From Nemertoderma westbladi (Eukaryota > Xenacoelomorpha > Nemertodermatida > Nemertodermatidae), in NCBI GenBank assembly GCA_032718475.1, contig JAUCBJ010007249.1, positions 1-44,837 on the forward strand: 44,837 bases of DNA, written 5' to 3'. The notes under the pieces were generated by a model. The model ran no database searches, was not told the DNA's origin, and was given only the letters and a program-made list of their open reading frames with translations. How positions within the stretch are numbered: the stretch's first letter is position 1; the number at the start of each line of letters is the position of its first letter. Of the stretch, positions 43,888 to 44,837 are shown piece after piece. Made by a program: the position numbers and the translations under genes.

Positions 43888-44837
43888 GAGTAGTAGGAGA
43901 AGCATAGTTCTCGGCTAACTCCTCCCTAGCCTGGGCTACGGGCCACATCTCGGAGGCAATTAAAAAATGCCAAATTCCGGTGCTAAATCGAGGTGTTTAA
44001 TGACCATCTGTCACCATCAATATTGATTCGCGTCGTTGCCTTCAACCAATCGCTGCGTATCACCTACGCGTAGCCTAACCTCGCGATGCCCGCCTTACTC
44101 CTACAGCTGTTACCTCCCGTCAGTATTGGTTCGCGTCGTTGCATCAACCAACCATAGCATATTCATCTTCGCGTACCCAAACCTCTCATCGTGTGGCTAG
44201 CCCCACACTACCCTATTATATCGAATCGATCGCCAACTCTTCGACGGCTGTCGCCAATCCATTCAACCAAGCAACCTACCAATCCACCACGTTTCCAGCT
44301 ACACGTATACGAACATTTCCATAGTTATTTCCTATTCACGCAACCAACCAACCACTGTATACTGTATATGCTGACAACGTGGCCACCAACTACAGCGTAT
44401 ATTATATTGATTGCCAACTCCACCACGGCTGTCGCCAATCCAACCAACCAAGCGACCTGCATACCCCAAGGCTATTATGAAATTCCTCCACGTCCCGGCT
44501 ACACGTATACAAACAACATTTGCATAGTAGTTACTCAACCTAACCAATCCCGCAGCATCTGTGTCATATTGAAAGGCTACCACCACTAACATTATATACT
44601 GCACGTTTTTATTATAATAATTATTGATTATTACACACACAACCCTATGATTCATATTCTTTCACGTATTTCCTATTCAGACAACCAACCATTCATCCAT
44701 GTTGCACTCCATCTCTTTTCTTATTCGTCGATGATTATGACACGTACCATCTCTTCTTCGTTGACTATGCCACATCACAAATTTATATATATAAGTGAAT
44801 GTTTTTAATAAAATTCATCACTTCTAGTAATCTTCAT
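43888..44837. other. Non-coding flank with diverged duplications
   Basis: No gene recognised. ATTCGCGTCGTTGC-type words recur at about 44024 and 44128 (TATTG(A/G)TTCGCGTCGTTGC). Segments at about 44228-44325 and 44410-44530 share GCCAACTC, ACGGCTGTCGCCAATCCA, CAACCAAGC and GCTACACGTATAC in order. These are old duplications rich in CCAACCAA. AATAAA at 44808 lies near the window end, but no frame supports a gene. Confidence 0.5.

Overview
This is animal (metazoan) nuclear DNA. It is AT-rich, has little coding sequence, and is packed with retroelements, tRNA-derived SINEs and three large minisatellites. The only clear host gene is the 3' end of a ferlin, an animal-type membrane-fusion protein. 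BEL/Pao and CR1/Jockey-type elements together with frequent TAGGCCTA-type palindromes fit a marine invertebrate, possibly an echinoderm-like deuterostome. That species guess is weak.

Layout. 1-3608: a minus-strand non-LTR retrotransposon with an intact 1005-aa EN-RT ORF and the C-terminal part of ORF1. It is cut off exactly where a 29-bp minisatellite begins (3609-6748, 108 complete units with no net length change). 6749-8050: non-coding, with a decayed LINE endonuclease scrap and a 29-bp-arm palindrome. 8078-9412: an open frame built of 30 copies of an 11-12-residue repeat (MPWSYRIPTPP) behind a signal-peptide-like segment. 9772-11985: one long terminal exon of a dysferlin/myoferlin-type ferlin (C2E, C2F, transmembrane tail). 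12793-17000: a foldback element, two SINEs, a LINE remnant and a 26-bp minisatellite. 17000-22590: mostly unique non-coding DNA. 22594-24960: a SINE and a broken LINE that carries a 233-bp TIR element inside it. 26811-27242: a probable last exon of an unrecognised gene on the minus strand.

27664-43882: a complete 16,219-bp BEL/Pao LTR retrotransposon on the minus strand. Its two 1157-bp LTRs differ at 5 positions, it starts TG and ends CA, and it is flanked by a 5-bp target duplication CACGT. It carries a single Gag-Pol frame of about 2700 residues. It also has a 2.5-kb repeat-rich leader containing a nested LINE 3' fragment. A 3.3-kb tail holds an unrecognised accessory ORF in several reading frames. 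The best start codon of the polyprotein is followed after 14 codons by one in-frame TAA. 43888-44837: non-coding flank with diverged duplications.

How the parts relate: the ferlin exon and the 26.8-kb exon are the host-gene signals. Nearly everything else is selfish or repetitive DNA nested in layers (TIR element inside LINE, LINE tail inside BEL leader), so the relative ages of the insertions can be read. The BEL element is young and is the most complete structure in the window.
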